Assembly (NCBI GenBank): GCA_029891345.1
Contig: CM057006.1
Location: 44,378,556-44,442,555 of the forward strand
DNA length: 64,000 nucleotides
Reading direction: 5' to 3'
From: Dryococelus australis
Lineage: Eukaryota; Arthropoda; Insecta; Phasmatodea; Phasmatidae
Both the position numbers and the translations under genes were made by a program. Below are positions 21,925 through 30,427 of the stretch, in pieces. Every line of letters starts with the position of its first letter. Within the stretch, counting starts at the first letter, position 1. The notes below the pieces were generated by a model. The model worked only from the letters and a program-made list of their open reading frames with translations. It ran no database searches and was not told the origin of the DNA.

Positions 21925-22080
21925 TTAAGCGGCTCTTAACAACGAGGTCGTGGGAGCCGATGAGGGCGAAATGAGGTGATAATGCAGCAGCGCCGGAATG
22001 CAAAAGCGGGGGAAACGGAAGATCCCCGAGAAAAATCCGCCGACAAGCGACATCGTCCGGCACGACATATAAGTGCAAGA
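21925..22080 (-). mobile_element. SINE S fragment, 5' truncated
   Basis: Starts GCGGCTCTTAACAACGAGG and contains GGGGGAAACGG and CGTCCGGCACGA of the S body. The tRNA-like head is missing, and sequence passes directly into an A-element fragment. Confidence 0.7.
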
Positions 22081-22083
22081 ATA

Positions 22084-22263
22084 AGTAAATTTGTAAACTA
22101 TTTACTTTTATAATGATTTCACATTTTCATTGACCGACGCATAAATAAAGTGAAAGGCTTATGACAATAATTTTACATATTATGTCGGAAGAATACCCTA
22201 GGTGCTTACAAGTATATCTTAAGTATGGCTTTCAAAAGTGCTCATTTTATCGTGAACAGCCTT
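22084..22263 (-). mobile_element. MITE A, long class, right half
   Basis: Only the half ending GCTTTCAAAAGTGCTCATTT and TATCGTGAACAGCCT remains. Its left boundary abuts the SINE S fragment and its right boundary abuts a B fragment, a mosaic junction. Confidence 0.7.
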
Positions 22264-22567
22264 TGCATAAATATGCCGTGTATCACAAAGCTTTATGCTT
22301 GCGTTAACATAAAAGCACCTTTATTTTTTATTAAATGGAACATTTATTTATATATTATTGATAAATTATAGGTGTGTTGGTAACGCCTAGTAAGAAATAG
22401 TTCTCGTGCAGAACATTATTGAATCGAGTGCGCACGAATGCGGTGGGTTGTCCTTTGGTACAATTTTATAGACTGGGTTAACCCTTGTTTGCACGAGGCG
22501 GAGGAATATCCTGGCTGTAGAACTTCACCAGGGCTTCAGAAAAGTTGTAAGAAGCCTTGAAATGGAC
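22264..22567 (+). mobile_element. MITE B, 5' truncated
   Basis: Begins within the B core (TAAATATGCCGTGTATCAC) immediately after the A terminus and runs to the B right end near GAAATGGACCGTACG. Family marks GGTGTGTTGGTAACGCC and TTGCACGAGGCGGAGG are present. Confidence 0.7.
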
Positions 22568-22795
22568 CGTACGTGCCGCCATATCTACGGAGCGAAACGG
22601 GGCGGGGGCGCGGCAGGATCTCGCAGACGGGCCGCCGCGGAATGCATTTTTACTACGCCATTCGCAACGGCAGGCCGCGCCAGCTGACGCCCTGATTGGT
22701 CACAGCTACGTGGTGGTAAAGGGAGGGGGGCGGGATGGGGTATTCACCTCCTGCCCTGCGAGCGCTTACAGTACTCCCGCAATAAAAATACTACC
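22568..22795. promoter_or_regulatory. CpG-rich block with GC boxes and CCAAT motif
   Basis: A GC-rich island in AT-rich surroundings. It has GGGGCGGGGGCGCGG and GGGGGGCGGGATGGGG (GC-box-like), an inverted CCAAT box (CTGATTGGTCACAG) and GCCGCCATAT. This combination is common in promoters, but no transcript start or downstream exon is evident and it lies between two MITEs. The 80-codon frame here is composition-driven. The promoter reading is inference. Confidence 0.3.
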
Positions 22796-22810
22796 GTGAC
22801 ATTAATCTAA

Positions 22811-23222
22811 AGGCTGTTAACGCTAGAGTGAGCACTTTTGAAATCAAACTTAGAAAAAAGTCACTGCCCCAACCTACATAACATTTTAACGAGCGCATTG
22901 CGTCACATGTTTCCAGTAAAGTTGGGTAACGACGGAGGAGAAAGTGGTTCCATATATTAACGTAGCAAAAAAAGTATTAGGTAACCATTTGTGATAATTT
23001 AAATTACATGTCTCGCTTTTTAATGCGCCAAAGTGAAAATTAGCAGATTTGTACAATATTTACTTTTCTAATAATTTCACAGTTTCACTTGACCGAAGCA
23101 TGAATAAAGTGATGAGGGCCATGTTAATGTTAATTTTATATAAGGCGGGAGAACACACAACGTATATACAAGTAGATCTTAAGCAGGGCTTTCAAAAGTG
23201 TCCATTTTACCCTGAACAGCCT
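22811..23222 (-). mobile_element. MITE A, long class, complete
   Basis: 412 bp from AGGCTGTTAACGCTAGAGTG to CATTTTACCCTGAACAGCCT, with the long-class core in reverse orientation (CCAGTAAAGTTGGGTAACG, TTAATTTTATATAAGGCGG). Confidence 0.8.
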
Positions 23223-23421
23223 ATAATAACTTATTACCATGATTAACTTTATAGACCTCGCTTCCCCAACCACTCCAGCCATGAGCATAAAATTTTAAAA
23301 TATCATTAAAATAAAATCCGCTTTTGGCATTGACTTCCGCTATTCTAAACTAAGCAAACGATTTATTTCGCCCTCTTAAAATAAAACGCAACATATAACA
23401 CGGAATAAAATCCTCTGTACA
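23223..23421. other. Unassigned AT-rich flank of the coding cassette
   Basis: No repeat recognised. On the minus strand it follows the last small frame of the cassette and may be its trailing sequence. Confidence 0.3.
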
Positions 23422-23586
23422 TTAAGCATTGTAAAACAACTCGAGATGTCCATGAATATGTATTTTTCCAGTTGTACCGACCAACTTTCGATACAACAAA
23501 ATTTGATCGCCAATCTTAAACTTCATCTTCTTACGCGAATACAGAGAAGCGTTACCAAGGACACTAATGACAACAGCATTGTCCAT
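23422..23586 (-). CDS. Small frame of unknown protein (54 codons), cassette part 3
   Basis: Minus-strand ATG at 23586 to a TAA at 23422-23424, uninterrupted. The product is basic in its first half (SRKKMKFKIGDQ) and then contains LVGTTGKIHIHGHLELF. It looks coding by composition, and no repeat overlaps it. It follows two other coding-like segments on the same strand with little spacing, as in a compact viral or mobile genome. I do not recognise the family. It could be an intact small protein or the remnant of a longer one. Confidence 0.35.
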   Translation of the reverse strand: MDNAVVISVLGNASLYSRKKMKFKIGDQILLYRKLVGTTGKIHIHGHLELFYNA

Positions 23587-23592
23587 CTTCCC

Positions 23593-23902
23593 TTAATGAG
23601 CGGGAAAAGTCTTCCAACATATTATATCGCGAGCATCGATGTCACTAATTTCCTTAGCAGCAGAATCCTTTTCATGCTGCAGCTTTCTGAAGAAACACAT
23701 TTCCAACAAACCTACCTGCCTTAGGAGTAATTACTTGAAGACCAAAACGATACAAAAATGACAACAAAATATAACTTTCTTCTACATCAGCGATTTTAAC
23801 AGACCAAGACCTGTCTTCTTTATCGACATCCTTTGAAAACGAGAATATATTACGGCATACTTTTCTAGGGTAATAACCCGGTCGCCAACGCCTCTGCAAC
23901 AC
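23593..23902 (-). pseudogene. Coding-like segment, unknown protein, cassette part 2
   Basis: One frame is open from 23902 to 23672 (76 codons) with an arginine-rich, aromatic start (RRWRPGYYPRK) and a hydrophobic middle. Just before its stop a second frame becomes open and stays open to a TAA at about 23593, so a frameshift near 23680-23700 is likely. Codons look protein-coding rather than repeat-like. The basic N-terminus recalls nucleic-acid-binding or capsid-type proteins, but no family is identifiable. Confidence 0.35.
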
Positions 23903-24050
23903 TGTGAGATGTCTCCTCTAGTGACACGGAGCTAAGTGAATAAAACTGTACCCGAAAGCTACTTATATACTAACCGAAACCCTTACATGAACTACATCGG
24001 CACAGATAAAAAGAAAAAAAAAAGTGACCAGGATCCTTACGCTCCCACTA

Positions 24051-24600
24051 CTAAAAACCTTGTAATAAAATCACTTCAAATTTAAAATGGGAATGCCAGT
24101 TCTGCGGCAGCTCTCCGTAGCATACAAAGTATGTGTCAATATCAAATGATACAGAAGTAAAAACAAAATTCTTACCAGCTGAATTATCCATACCAACATT
24201 ACCAGGACCGAAATAAATACTTGAATTTGGCACAATTTCTGTGGAACCGCACGCAGACAAAATACCATCCCAATTTTTCACAGTCATTATATCACCAATA
24301 ACTTTGTTACATACGTGACCGTGGATAAAACCTGAACGCTAACTTCTCACCACGACGCAATTTGCGCCGACACACTTGCAAATTATCAAACGCGACATCT
24401 CCAAGATCGTTATCACGTGCATTCTTATAATATCCTACAAGGAAAGTACTGGCATTTACTGCAACATCTGGTAGCACGCTATCGTCCACAGTATATGCTA
24501 AACTACGCACCGTGCCCAGCCAGGGACTCGCGACAGAAATTATAAGTCCTGAAGTTTTCAAAAAAACCGCGGAATCAAACACCACTACCCCATCCCCCCC
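24051..24600 (-). pseudogene. Broken coding segment, possible viral structural protein, cassette part 1
   Basis: Minus-strand frame 24585-24307 (about 92 codons, entered without an ATG) ends in a stop. A second frame, open from about 24334 down to a TAG at 24051-24053, carries on with similar composition, so one frameshift at about 24310-24340 splits a former protein of at least 170 residues. Visible features are many beta-prone, aromatic and Gly/Pro/Asn-rich stretches (for example IYFGPGNVGMDNSAG and FDIDTYFVCYGELP). These would suit a beta-sandwich capsid or surface protein, but this is impression, not a family match. The upstream edge is a G-run/A-run (24594-24613 on the plus strand). Alternatives are a host pseudogene or a transposon gene. 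Confidence 0.35.
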
Positions 24601-24613
24601 CCCCTTTTTTTCT

Positions 24614-24918
24614 CATGCAGGGGGAGAAAGGTGAAAATTCTCAGCGTTGGTACAGGTTCCAGGCGCTACCTTGGAACACTGGTAAAACTAAATCGTGGCT
24701 TGCCGCAGTTCAACTACAGTTTGAAAACAGACAGGCGGGATGGGTTAGCTGTCCCCAACCTGGGCTCGATAATGATAACCAAATGGGAGGACAAGGGCCG
24801 CTCACAGGGCCTGTACCTCCCCCACGCTAAGGGAGTAGGGCGGCGGCCAATCCACATGAGCACACACCTAACGGCGTGGTTTCGATCTTCGATCTACGTG
24901 TAAACGTCATTTCTCCTA
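24614..24918. other. Unassigned GC-moderate segment
   Basis: Two overlapping plus-strand frames (71 and 90 codons, from 24615 and 24631) run here, with no family recognised. They may be part of the same foreign insertion as the minus-strand cassette or unrelated. Confidence 0.3.
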
Positions 24919-25205
24919 ATATAGTCCATTAGCGGTTTCTCACCCTTCTTGAACAAACCTTTTTTAATATCACCCCATACAAGACGTGTTTAGTTGTTTC
25001 CTAAATATGCCTTGTATCAAAAACGTTTCATACTTGTGTTAACATAACATAAAAGTAGCTTATTTGTGGTTAAATTGTAATTTTATGTATATTCTTCCTA
25101 CACAGTTTCATATTTCAATTGTAATTAGTATGAAAACAAGCAGTGATAAAATAGGTGAGTTGATAATACCTAGTAAGAAATAGTTCTCACGCATAATATT
25201 GATAT

Positions 25206-25428
25206 GGTAAAGTGAGCACTTTTGAAAGCCCGTTCATTTGGAATAATAGTCAATGAATATATTTTAAATTAACTTTAGACGTTAACTTCCAAGTGCCGTG
25301 GATTATACACAATGTGCTTAATACTTACACGCCAATATCTATTTCAAAAGATGGTTAAAGGGTTAACTATATGGCTAAAAAAGAAGTAACTAGGACCTCA
25401 AAAGTGCTCACTTTACCGTGAACAGCCT
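25206..25428. mobile_element. MITE A, short class, nested in LTR 1
   Basis: Starts at GGTAAAGTGAGCACTTTTG, lacking the outer 12 bp of the left repeat, and ends TCACTTTACCGTGAACAGCC. It lies 6 bp inside the LTR start, making this the third layer (B, then LTR, then A). Confidence 0.75.
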
Positions 25429-25751
25429 TTACGCGCTCGCTGTTTCGCATCCCGCGCGTGCGAGTGAAAGTGAAGGGAAGCAGTTTAGTGATGGCGGCGG
25501 CAGCAAGTCGATGGATTGTTTTAAATGACGTGCGAGCGATATGCCAGTGGTCGCGTATCTGTTTAAAAAAAAGCGACCCGACACGATGATCCGTTTAGCT
25601 GCGCGCGCTGCTGAAACTGGAATAAAGTTTCTGCGTCTATCTGAGGAATTTTCTAGAAGTTTGCTGCCCTAGATTCTGCCCGCGTGACTCGGGGCGCATC
25701 GAACTTTCCAGGTCAAGACCAGCAGAGTATAAATCGTGCGACGGGCCTCCG

Positions 25752-25754
<3 letters not shown>

Positions 25755-25804
<50 letters not shown>

Positions 25805-25812
25805 GGAGAGAG
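25755..25812 (+). repeat. (GA)n microsatellite
   Basis: About 24 GA units, then a degenerate GAGAGAG tail, directly downstream of the LTR TATA box. It may lie in the transcribed R/U5 leader. The 73-codon frame across it is an artefact. Confidence 0.85.
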
Positions 25813-26388
25813 AGTTGTTGAATGGGCTAGTGGCAGAGTTTCAGTGAAGATGAGCGGCGAGAGAAGTGACCAGTGGAAGGGAAATCTGCGACTGCGAGTA
25901 TCAAGCAGTGAAGAGTGCGGCTGGCAGGCTGGACTACTGGACTTGATGCGTGAGTGAAAGACATTACAGACTTGGAGTGTGTTAATGATGAGTATGAGTT
26001 AATTGACTACAATCGAACAGAGACCTTAAGAAGGCCGTTAATTAGAGCAAAAATAGACATTAAATTTTGCGCTCATTGAGAAATAAAAAGAGTAATAGTT
26101 GAGATAGATGTATGCTGTAAATAAGAACTCTATGAATAAACTAAAATCAAATTTAGTTATTTTATTTTTATTAAGACCTCCATCCCTCACGAACTCAGAT
26201 ATGCCCCTCAGGCGGCCTTGTGACAATATCATTACACTGAGTGCGCATGAATGTGGTGAGTTGTCCCTTTGGTGGGATTTTCTAAACTCGGTTAAGCTTT
26301 GTTTGCATGAGGTGGAGGAATATTTTGAAAGAAGAACTTTAGCAGGACTTCAGAAAATTTGTAAATAACCGTTAATATACAATATACA

Positions 26389-26522
26389 TATGGCTTAAAA
26401 TAATTTTAAGCCAAGTGACCTTTTTGGTCAAATGACTTTTAGACCGAGTGAGTTTTAAGCCAAATAGCTTTTGGTAAAATGACGCATTTTGTTGGCATTT
26501 TAAGACAGATGACTTAGCACTT
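26389..26522. repeat. Decaying array of TTTTRGNC palindromic units
   Basis: Opens with the palindrome TGGCTTAAAAT-A-ATTTTAAGCCA. It then continues with reiterated units of about 16-17 bp such as CAAGTGACCTTTTTGGT, CAAATGACTTTTAGACC, GAGTGAGTTTTAAGCC and CAAATAGCTTTTGGT. It looks like an old short-period tandem repeat built on AAATGACTTTTGGYC. It abuts the right end of a B element. Confidence 0.6.
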
Positions 26523-26953
26523 GGCATAACTTTTCTGAATATTTATCTTTCAATTAAAAAAAATTAATCGTGCTTGAATTCAGCAATATTGTTTCAATAT
26601 TTTTATCAAGGTTTTACTAGGAAACAAAATAACATTAACAGCAGTTTTCGTAAACAAAAAAAAAAATAATTTTATGACCACTAGGTGAAGTAAATTTAGC
26701 AGTGGAACGCTTTGACCTTAACAATACTTTGGAAAAGAGAGAAGGGTGAAATTGGAGTGATTAAGCAATACTGGTAATTACTTCGTAATTCAAGTGGGTG
26801 AAATAAATTATGAGATAATTATGTTGCAACACTCTTATTTTCCATACATATATGTATTTACCATTTTAACAAGCAAATTATATATATAGTAATAAAAAAG
26901 GAACTGGACTGAACAGCAAACGAACAAAGATATCTTGTCTTTGTTCTTTGTAG
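26523..26953. other. Unassigned AT-rich sequence, possible intron
   Basis: No repeat recognised. It ends in a pyrimidine tract leading to the candidate exon at 26954. Confidence 0.35.
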
Positions 26954-27040
26954 GCAGTCAAGCGCCGAAACAGAGAACATGGTGGATGTGACAGTCGGAG
27001 AGGTGAGCTGCAAAGTTACGAATTGCAATAATATACGCAG
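26954..27040 (+). CDS. Candidate internal exon (87 bp), unknown host gene
   Basis: A pyrimidine-rich acceptor (TCTTTGTTCTTTGTAG) ends at 26953 and a strong donor GTGAGT starts at 27041. Between them one frame (first base completing a codon, then CAG TCA AGC) is open through all 28 full codons, giving SSAETENMVDVTVGEVSC and then a KVTNCNNIR tail. Base composition is markedly less AT-rich than the flanks, and no repeat overlaps. The other two plus frames are not both open. The protein family is not recognised; an internal ATG means it could also be a first coding exon. A chance splice-site pair cannot be excluded. Confidence 0.4.
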
Positions 27041-27147
27041 GTGAGTTTTAATTGTATTGCAAACTATGTCGTTATAGTAGTTTATCATCCGCCCGTCTAT
27101 AAAACAATCTGCTATTCCTTACTTATAAAGAAAGCGTGCACGATATT
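27041..27147. other. Sequence after candidate exon
   Basis: Short AT-rich stretch after the donor site; would be intron if the exon is real. Confidence 0.3.
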
Positions 27148-27588
27148 AACCTTTGAGGACAGCACAAATTTCCTGGCACTGAAGACAAGGCAGAATTAAA
27201 CTGTCTATATTCACTACAGAAATTTCAGTTGTGTTGGTCTCTGTATTTCCACTTACCATCGTCCTATTGGTCGTGACCACACCGGGAACGCCTACTACTA
27301 TGCAACGTTTATTATTGGCTGGTCGTCACCGAATGAAGCCTCGCTTTAACTATGTATGTCGCGACAGATGTAACTGATTATACAATCCATCGTGGACAAT
27401 TGAGAATTTATTGAAAACAGCAGTTTTATTGCGAACTTGAATGTTGACAGTTGTAATTGTTTACTTCGTTTTTGATATATTCCAGCGAAACAACAACATT
27501 GTAAGAGTGTGAGTTTTGTATTCAAGAGCAAAGAAATGTCCTTATAAACGTAGCCCTGGTTATATACCGGCATACTCCTCAAACGGTT
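27148..27588 (+). mobile_element. MITE N, copy 3
   Basis: Starts TTAACCTTTGAGGACAGC and ends CATACTCCTCAAACGGTT, the clearest terminal inverted repeat in the family. The core matches copies 1 and 2 (CCACTTACCATCGTCC, TATTGGCTGGTCGTC). Confidence 0.75.
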
Positions 27589-27680
27589 ATTCCCTTAACA
27601 TTTTACCCCGAGTATACTAGTTCACGTGCGACGCAGGATTGGTGAAATCATGGTGGTTTATGTGCAAGTCCAGACGCTAT

Positions 27681-27916
27681 ATGCTATTCACGGTAAAGTG
27701 AGCACTTTTGAAAGCCCTCTCATTTGGATAAATAGTCAATAAATATATTTTATTTCAGCCTTAGAAGTAAACATCAGAGAGTGCGGTTGAATATGCGTAC
27801 TGTGTTTATTGCTTACGCGGCAATACTTAACTGAAAAGGTGGTTAAAGGATAAGAAATGGTTAGAAGGAAAAAGTAACTAGGACCTCAAAAGTGCTCACT
27901 TTGCCGTGAACAGCCT
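27681..27916. mobile_element. MITE A, short class
   Basis: 236 bp from ATGCTATTCACGGTAAAGTG to CACTTTGCCGTGAACAGCCT. The core matches the copy at 25206 most closely (GGAAAAAGTAACTAGGACC versus the same block there). Confidence 0.8.
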
Positions 27917-28147
27917 ATAGCACGAATGTGGACATCGCCATTCCCTGGGCAATGCTATTGGTTTCTGCAGACGCGTCAACTACTACATACTTGGTTGCTT
28001 CTTGTACTATGGATATATGGAAATCCTGTCTATAGGTCTCAACGTTGGTTGTTATAAGAAACTCGGTGAGTACAGTTCACACCAAAAATTCGTCTTTCGC
28101 CACACCTAAAACGGAAAATTAATGTGTACGCAAAGGGGTTAAACACT
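27917..28147 (+). mobile_element. Possible MITE O remnant
   Basis: The right part (CACACCTAAAACGGAAAATT, then AATGTG...AAAGGGGTTAA) resembles the O right end at 55600-55632. The left end is not recognisable, and an ATTGGTTTC motif replaces the O core. Weak assignment. Confidence 0.35.
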
Positions 28148-28214
28148 TAGTACATTGTCGGTCGCTGTCGTCCTGTTTTTACAACCCTCGTTTTAAAATA
28201 ACAACAATTATCAT

Positions 28215-28490
28215 CGGCTTGAAATACATAATGCTCGGACAACGCGAAAATTTCTCACGAAGCTATGCTGGACGGCGTCCCGACTCCACCGCAATCGCGA
28301 GGCCAAACTCGCTCGTTGCACGCGCCCGACGCCAACCCGGGGCGGGCGCGGTAAACAAAGAGCGTAAAACACGCGGGACAGTTTACTTCCAGCGTGAAGC
28401 AGCGACTGTTTGTCACCTTGCCCGCGTTATTGTTTACAAGCACCGCGGCGCACGCGGAAGTATGACACACTTACATTCCCCGCACACATA
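28215..28490. other. CpG-rich unassigned block
   Basis: Markedly GC- and CpG-rich (for example GCGCCCGACGCC, CGGGGCGGGCGCGG). Open frames exist on both strands (107 codons plus, 71 minus), as expected from low stop density. It could be a promoter region or a GC-rich repeat fragment. A MITE C tip (TTTAAGGGGACTGTC) follows at 28493. Confidence 0.3.
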
Positions 28491-28541
28491 TTTAAGGGGA
28501 CTGTCTAGAAATATATATATATATTTTAACATTTCAAGGTA

Positions 28542-28890
28542 AACGAGGTTCACGATAAAATCAGCATTTTTGAAGTCAACCTTAGAAAAAGTCACCGCTC
28601 TTACCTGGATATATTTTATCGGGCGCATTGAGTGGCATGCGCCCAGTTAAGTTGGTAACGATGGAGTGAACGTAGTTCCATATCATAACGTCGAATCAAA
28701 CGTGATCACTTAAATTATCCGTTTTTTTTGTGCGCGTCGAAGAATAAAAATAAGCAGATTTGTAAAATATTTACTTTGTAATAATTTCATTGTTTAAATA
28801 GACCGACGCATGAATAATGTGTAGAGGTCCATGTCAATGTTAATTTTACATAAGGCGGAAGAATACACAACATAAATACAAGTATATCTA
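28542..28890 (-). mobile_element. MITE A, long class, right end lost
   Basis: Starts GAGGTTCACGATAAAATCAG and follows the long-class core to AAGTATATCTA, where it switches without a gap into a MITE C fragment. Confidence 0.7.
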
Positions 28891-29180
28891 TTAATGGAGA
28901 AAAAATTTGTGAAAATGTCCAAATATCGCATTTTTAAAGCTTGCCTATGCTGTTTCCTTAAGTGGCAAAGATACGGGCGTAGTTTAATCTGCGGTCTTTT
29001 ATCGCGTGTAATAAAACCCAAATGTTAGAGATCTAATCTGCACAGTACATCGTTAATGCGAAAACATTACACGCCTTGCGCGCAGGAGCGATGAGACACT
29101 GGGCGTGGGTGTTAGTGTCGCCCGTATCGCTTCCTCGCTTTTTGACCTTGAATGCGCAGCTACATACATAGTCCCCTTAA
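28891..29180 (+). mobile_element. MITE C, 5' truncated
   Basis: Runs from TGGAGAAAAAATTTGTG (internal C sequence) to the C right end CATAGTCCCCTTAA. The first about 130 bp of the family are missing at the junction with MITE A. Confidence 0.7.
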
Positions 29181-29298
29181 AACACTGTTTTACAGAAAAA
29201 TAAATAAATACCGTAAATAGAGGGCTATTTGCAGCGATTTTTGCTGGCTTTGACACACGTTTTTCAACGGCCTAATGTATGTTTCCGTAGCTAACATT

Positions 29299-29643
29299 AT
29301 ACAGCCTATTATTCACAGTTACTTTCAACTTTTCTGTACGGCTGCTTGAGTTCTACTTGCGCCGGGACGTGCAGGGCGTCCTGACCTCTGGGCTTATGTG
29401 TTCTTTGCGGTCTGGAGAGGGAAACTTCCTCAGCCCGCAGAGAGATACAACTGCTGCAACCGTATGGGTGGTATAAGGGCCCTCACAAGGGCCCGAGCAC
29501 ACCCCCCGCTCTGAGCTTCGGCAATGATGAGAGAGCTTGAGTTCTACTCCCAGGATATTCCTCTGCCTCGCGTAAAGTTTAACCCAGTCTATAAAATTAC
29601 ACCAGAGGAGAACGCGTCGCAATCCTGCGCACTCACTCAGTTG
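29299..29643 (-). mobile_element. MITE B split by a retroposon, then truncated by A
   Basis: Reverse-oriented B starting CAGCCTATTATTCACAGTTAC. It is interrupted at 29358-29534 and resumes with TCCCAGGATATTCCTCTGCC. It stops at about 29643 where an A terminus begins. Confidence 0.75.
29358..29534 (+). mobile_element. 177-bp retroposon with 14-bp target duplication
   Basis: Inserted in B and flanked by a perfect 14-bp duplication GCTTGAGTTCTACT (29344-29357 and 29535-29548). Such a length indicates target-primed reverse transcription. The insert ends in GGCAATGATGAGAGA with no poly(A), as in some LINE 3' tails with short repeat tails. The body is GC-rich (CGGGACGTGCAGGGCG) and has a GGGCCCTCACAAGGGCCC hairpin. 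Most likely a 5'-truncated LINE 3' end or a SINE. Family unknown. Confidence 0.75.
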
Positions 29644-29705
29644 TATGGACTGTTCTCGGTAAAGTGAGCACTTTTCAACGCCTTTCTAAATTTTTTTTCC
29701 TTTCA
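29644..29705. mobile_element. MITE A left-end fragment
   Basis: Only the first about 60 bp of a short-class A remain (GGACTGTTCTCGGTAAAGTG). It abuts a truncated B, and the rest is lost. Confidence 0.6.
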
Positions 29706-30184
29706 AACATTAAAAAATGGCATCTGGGGTCTGTGAAATTTGGCAACACTAAAAATACACTAAATTTAACATAAACTAAATTTTTTATTTTTACGTTTTG
29801 AATGTAAATATTAAAGTTATACCACAACTTTTTCGTGAGAGTTGTAGGCATATGGTTAGAGTAGTGGGCTGGTAATTTTTTGACTCAGGTTCAAATTTTG
29901 CTTAAGTACAAAATATTTTAACTTTCTTCATGTAATTTTTTATACACACTAGAAGACCCACATAACGGAGATTAAAGACGTTTTCATTATCTCTTTTTGT
30001 TTTAAACGGAAAGTACAGAAAACTAACTTGGAAATTAACGGAGAGGTTCCGTGAAATTTACAGAAAGTTCGTTTCTGAATATCAATGAGTCCGTAATTTT
30101 ACGGAGAGTTTACGAACACTGCTGGATAAATTTTTACCAGCACTTTTCCGTAAAATGAAGCAAAACTTTTTTTTAACAGTGCAA
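29706..30184. other. Unassigned, with a tRNA-like segment and palindromic motifs
   Basis: At 29845-29905 there is a tRNA-like block: box A-like TGGTTAGAGTAG (29853-29864) and box B-like GGTTCAAATT (29888-29897), probably a decayed SINE head. From about 30000 to 30165 TCCGTAA/TTTACGGA motifs recur in both orientations (for example TCCGTAATTTTACGGA), suggesting the remains of another inverted-repeat element. Confidence 0.4.
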
Positions 30185-30427
30185 CAGACGTGTTTTCTCG
30201 CTGCTTTTATTAGTATTTATTATAAGTGAAATATTATAATTTACAAATAAAATACAGGTAAAGTCTTCAATTTAACGAAAAATAAGATAATTTTATGTTA
30301 ACAGAAGTATAAGACACGTGTGATAGGCTACATTGTATCTTTAGGAAATAACTAAACACGTTATAAATGGAATGATTTTTCCAAGATTTTATTAAAAAAT
30401 TGTGAAGACATTACGAATAGCCTATAA
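30185..30427 (-). mobile_element. MITE B fragment
   Basis: Reverse-oriented B core from ACGTGTTTTCTCGCTG to the terminus GAAGACATTACGAATAGCC plus TATAA. The other end is missing. Confidence 0.65.

Larger units (their letters stand above)
25200..26225 (+). mobile_element. Solo LTR 1, nested in MITE B
   Basis: Starts TG (25200) and ends ACA (26225), with a 4-bp target duplication ATAT at 25196-25199 and 26226-26229. It has a TATA box (TATAAAT at 25728-25734) followed by a (GA)n leader, and AATAAA-type motifs (GAATAAAC) near 26134. Similar to the LTR at 43805: both have CTCGCTGYTTCGCATC near the 5' end and GGCGGCRRCAAGTC. No internal gag-pol or second LTR is present, so it is a recombination-derived solo LTR. 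Gypsy-type is suggested by the 4-bp target but not proven. Its 5' end is interrupted by MITE A. Confidence 0.75.
24919..26385 (+). mobile_element. MITE B split by a solo LTR
   Basis: The B left half runs from ATATAGTCCATTAGCGG (24919) to GCATAATAT (25199). The right half resumes at ATATCATTACACTGAGTG (26226) and ends near 26385 in GTAACCGTTAATAT-like decayed sequence. The intervening 1026 bp is an LTR flanked by ATAT duplications. Confidence 0.85.

Noticed and set aside
25200-26225. Full LTR retrotransposon
   Set aside because: No primer-binding site, polyprotein frame or partner LTR lies nearby; the 4-bp duplication directly flanks one LTR, so it is solo.
28219-28542. 107-codon plus-strand frame in CpG-rich DNA
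   Set aside because: Both strands are open because of GC-richness, and the end runs into AT-rich repeat sequence.
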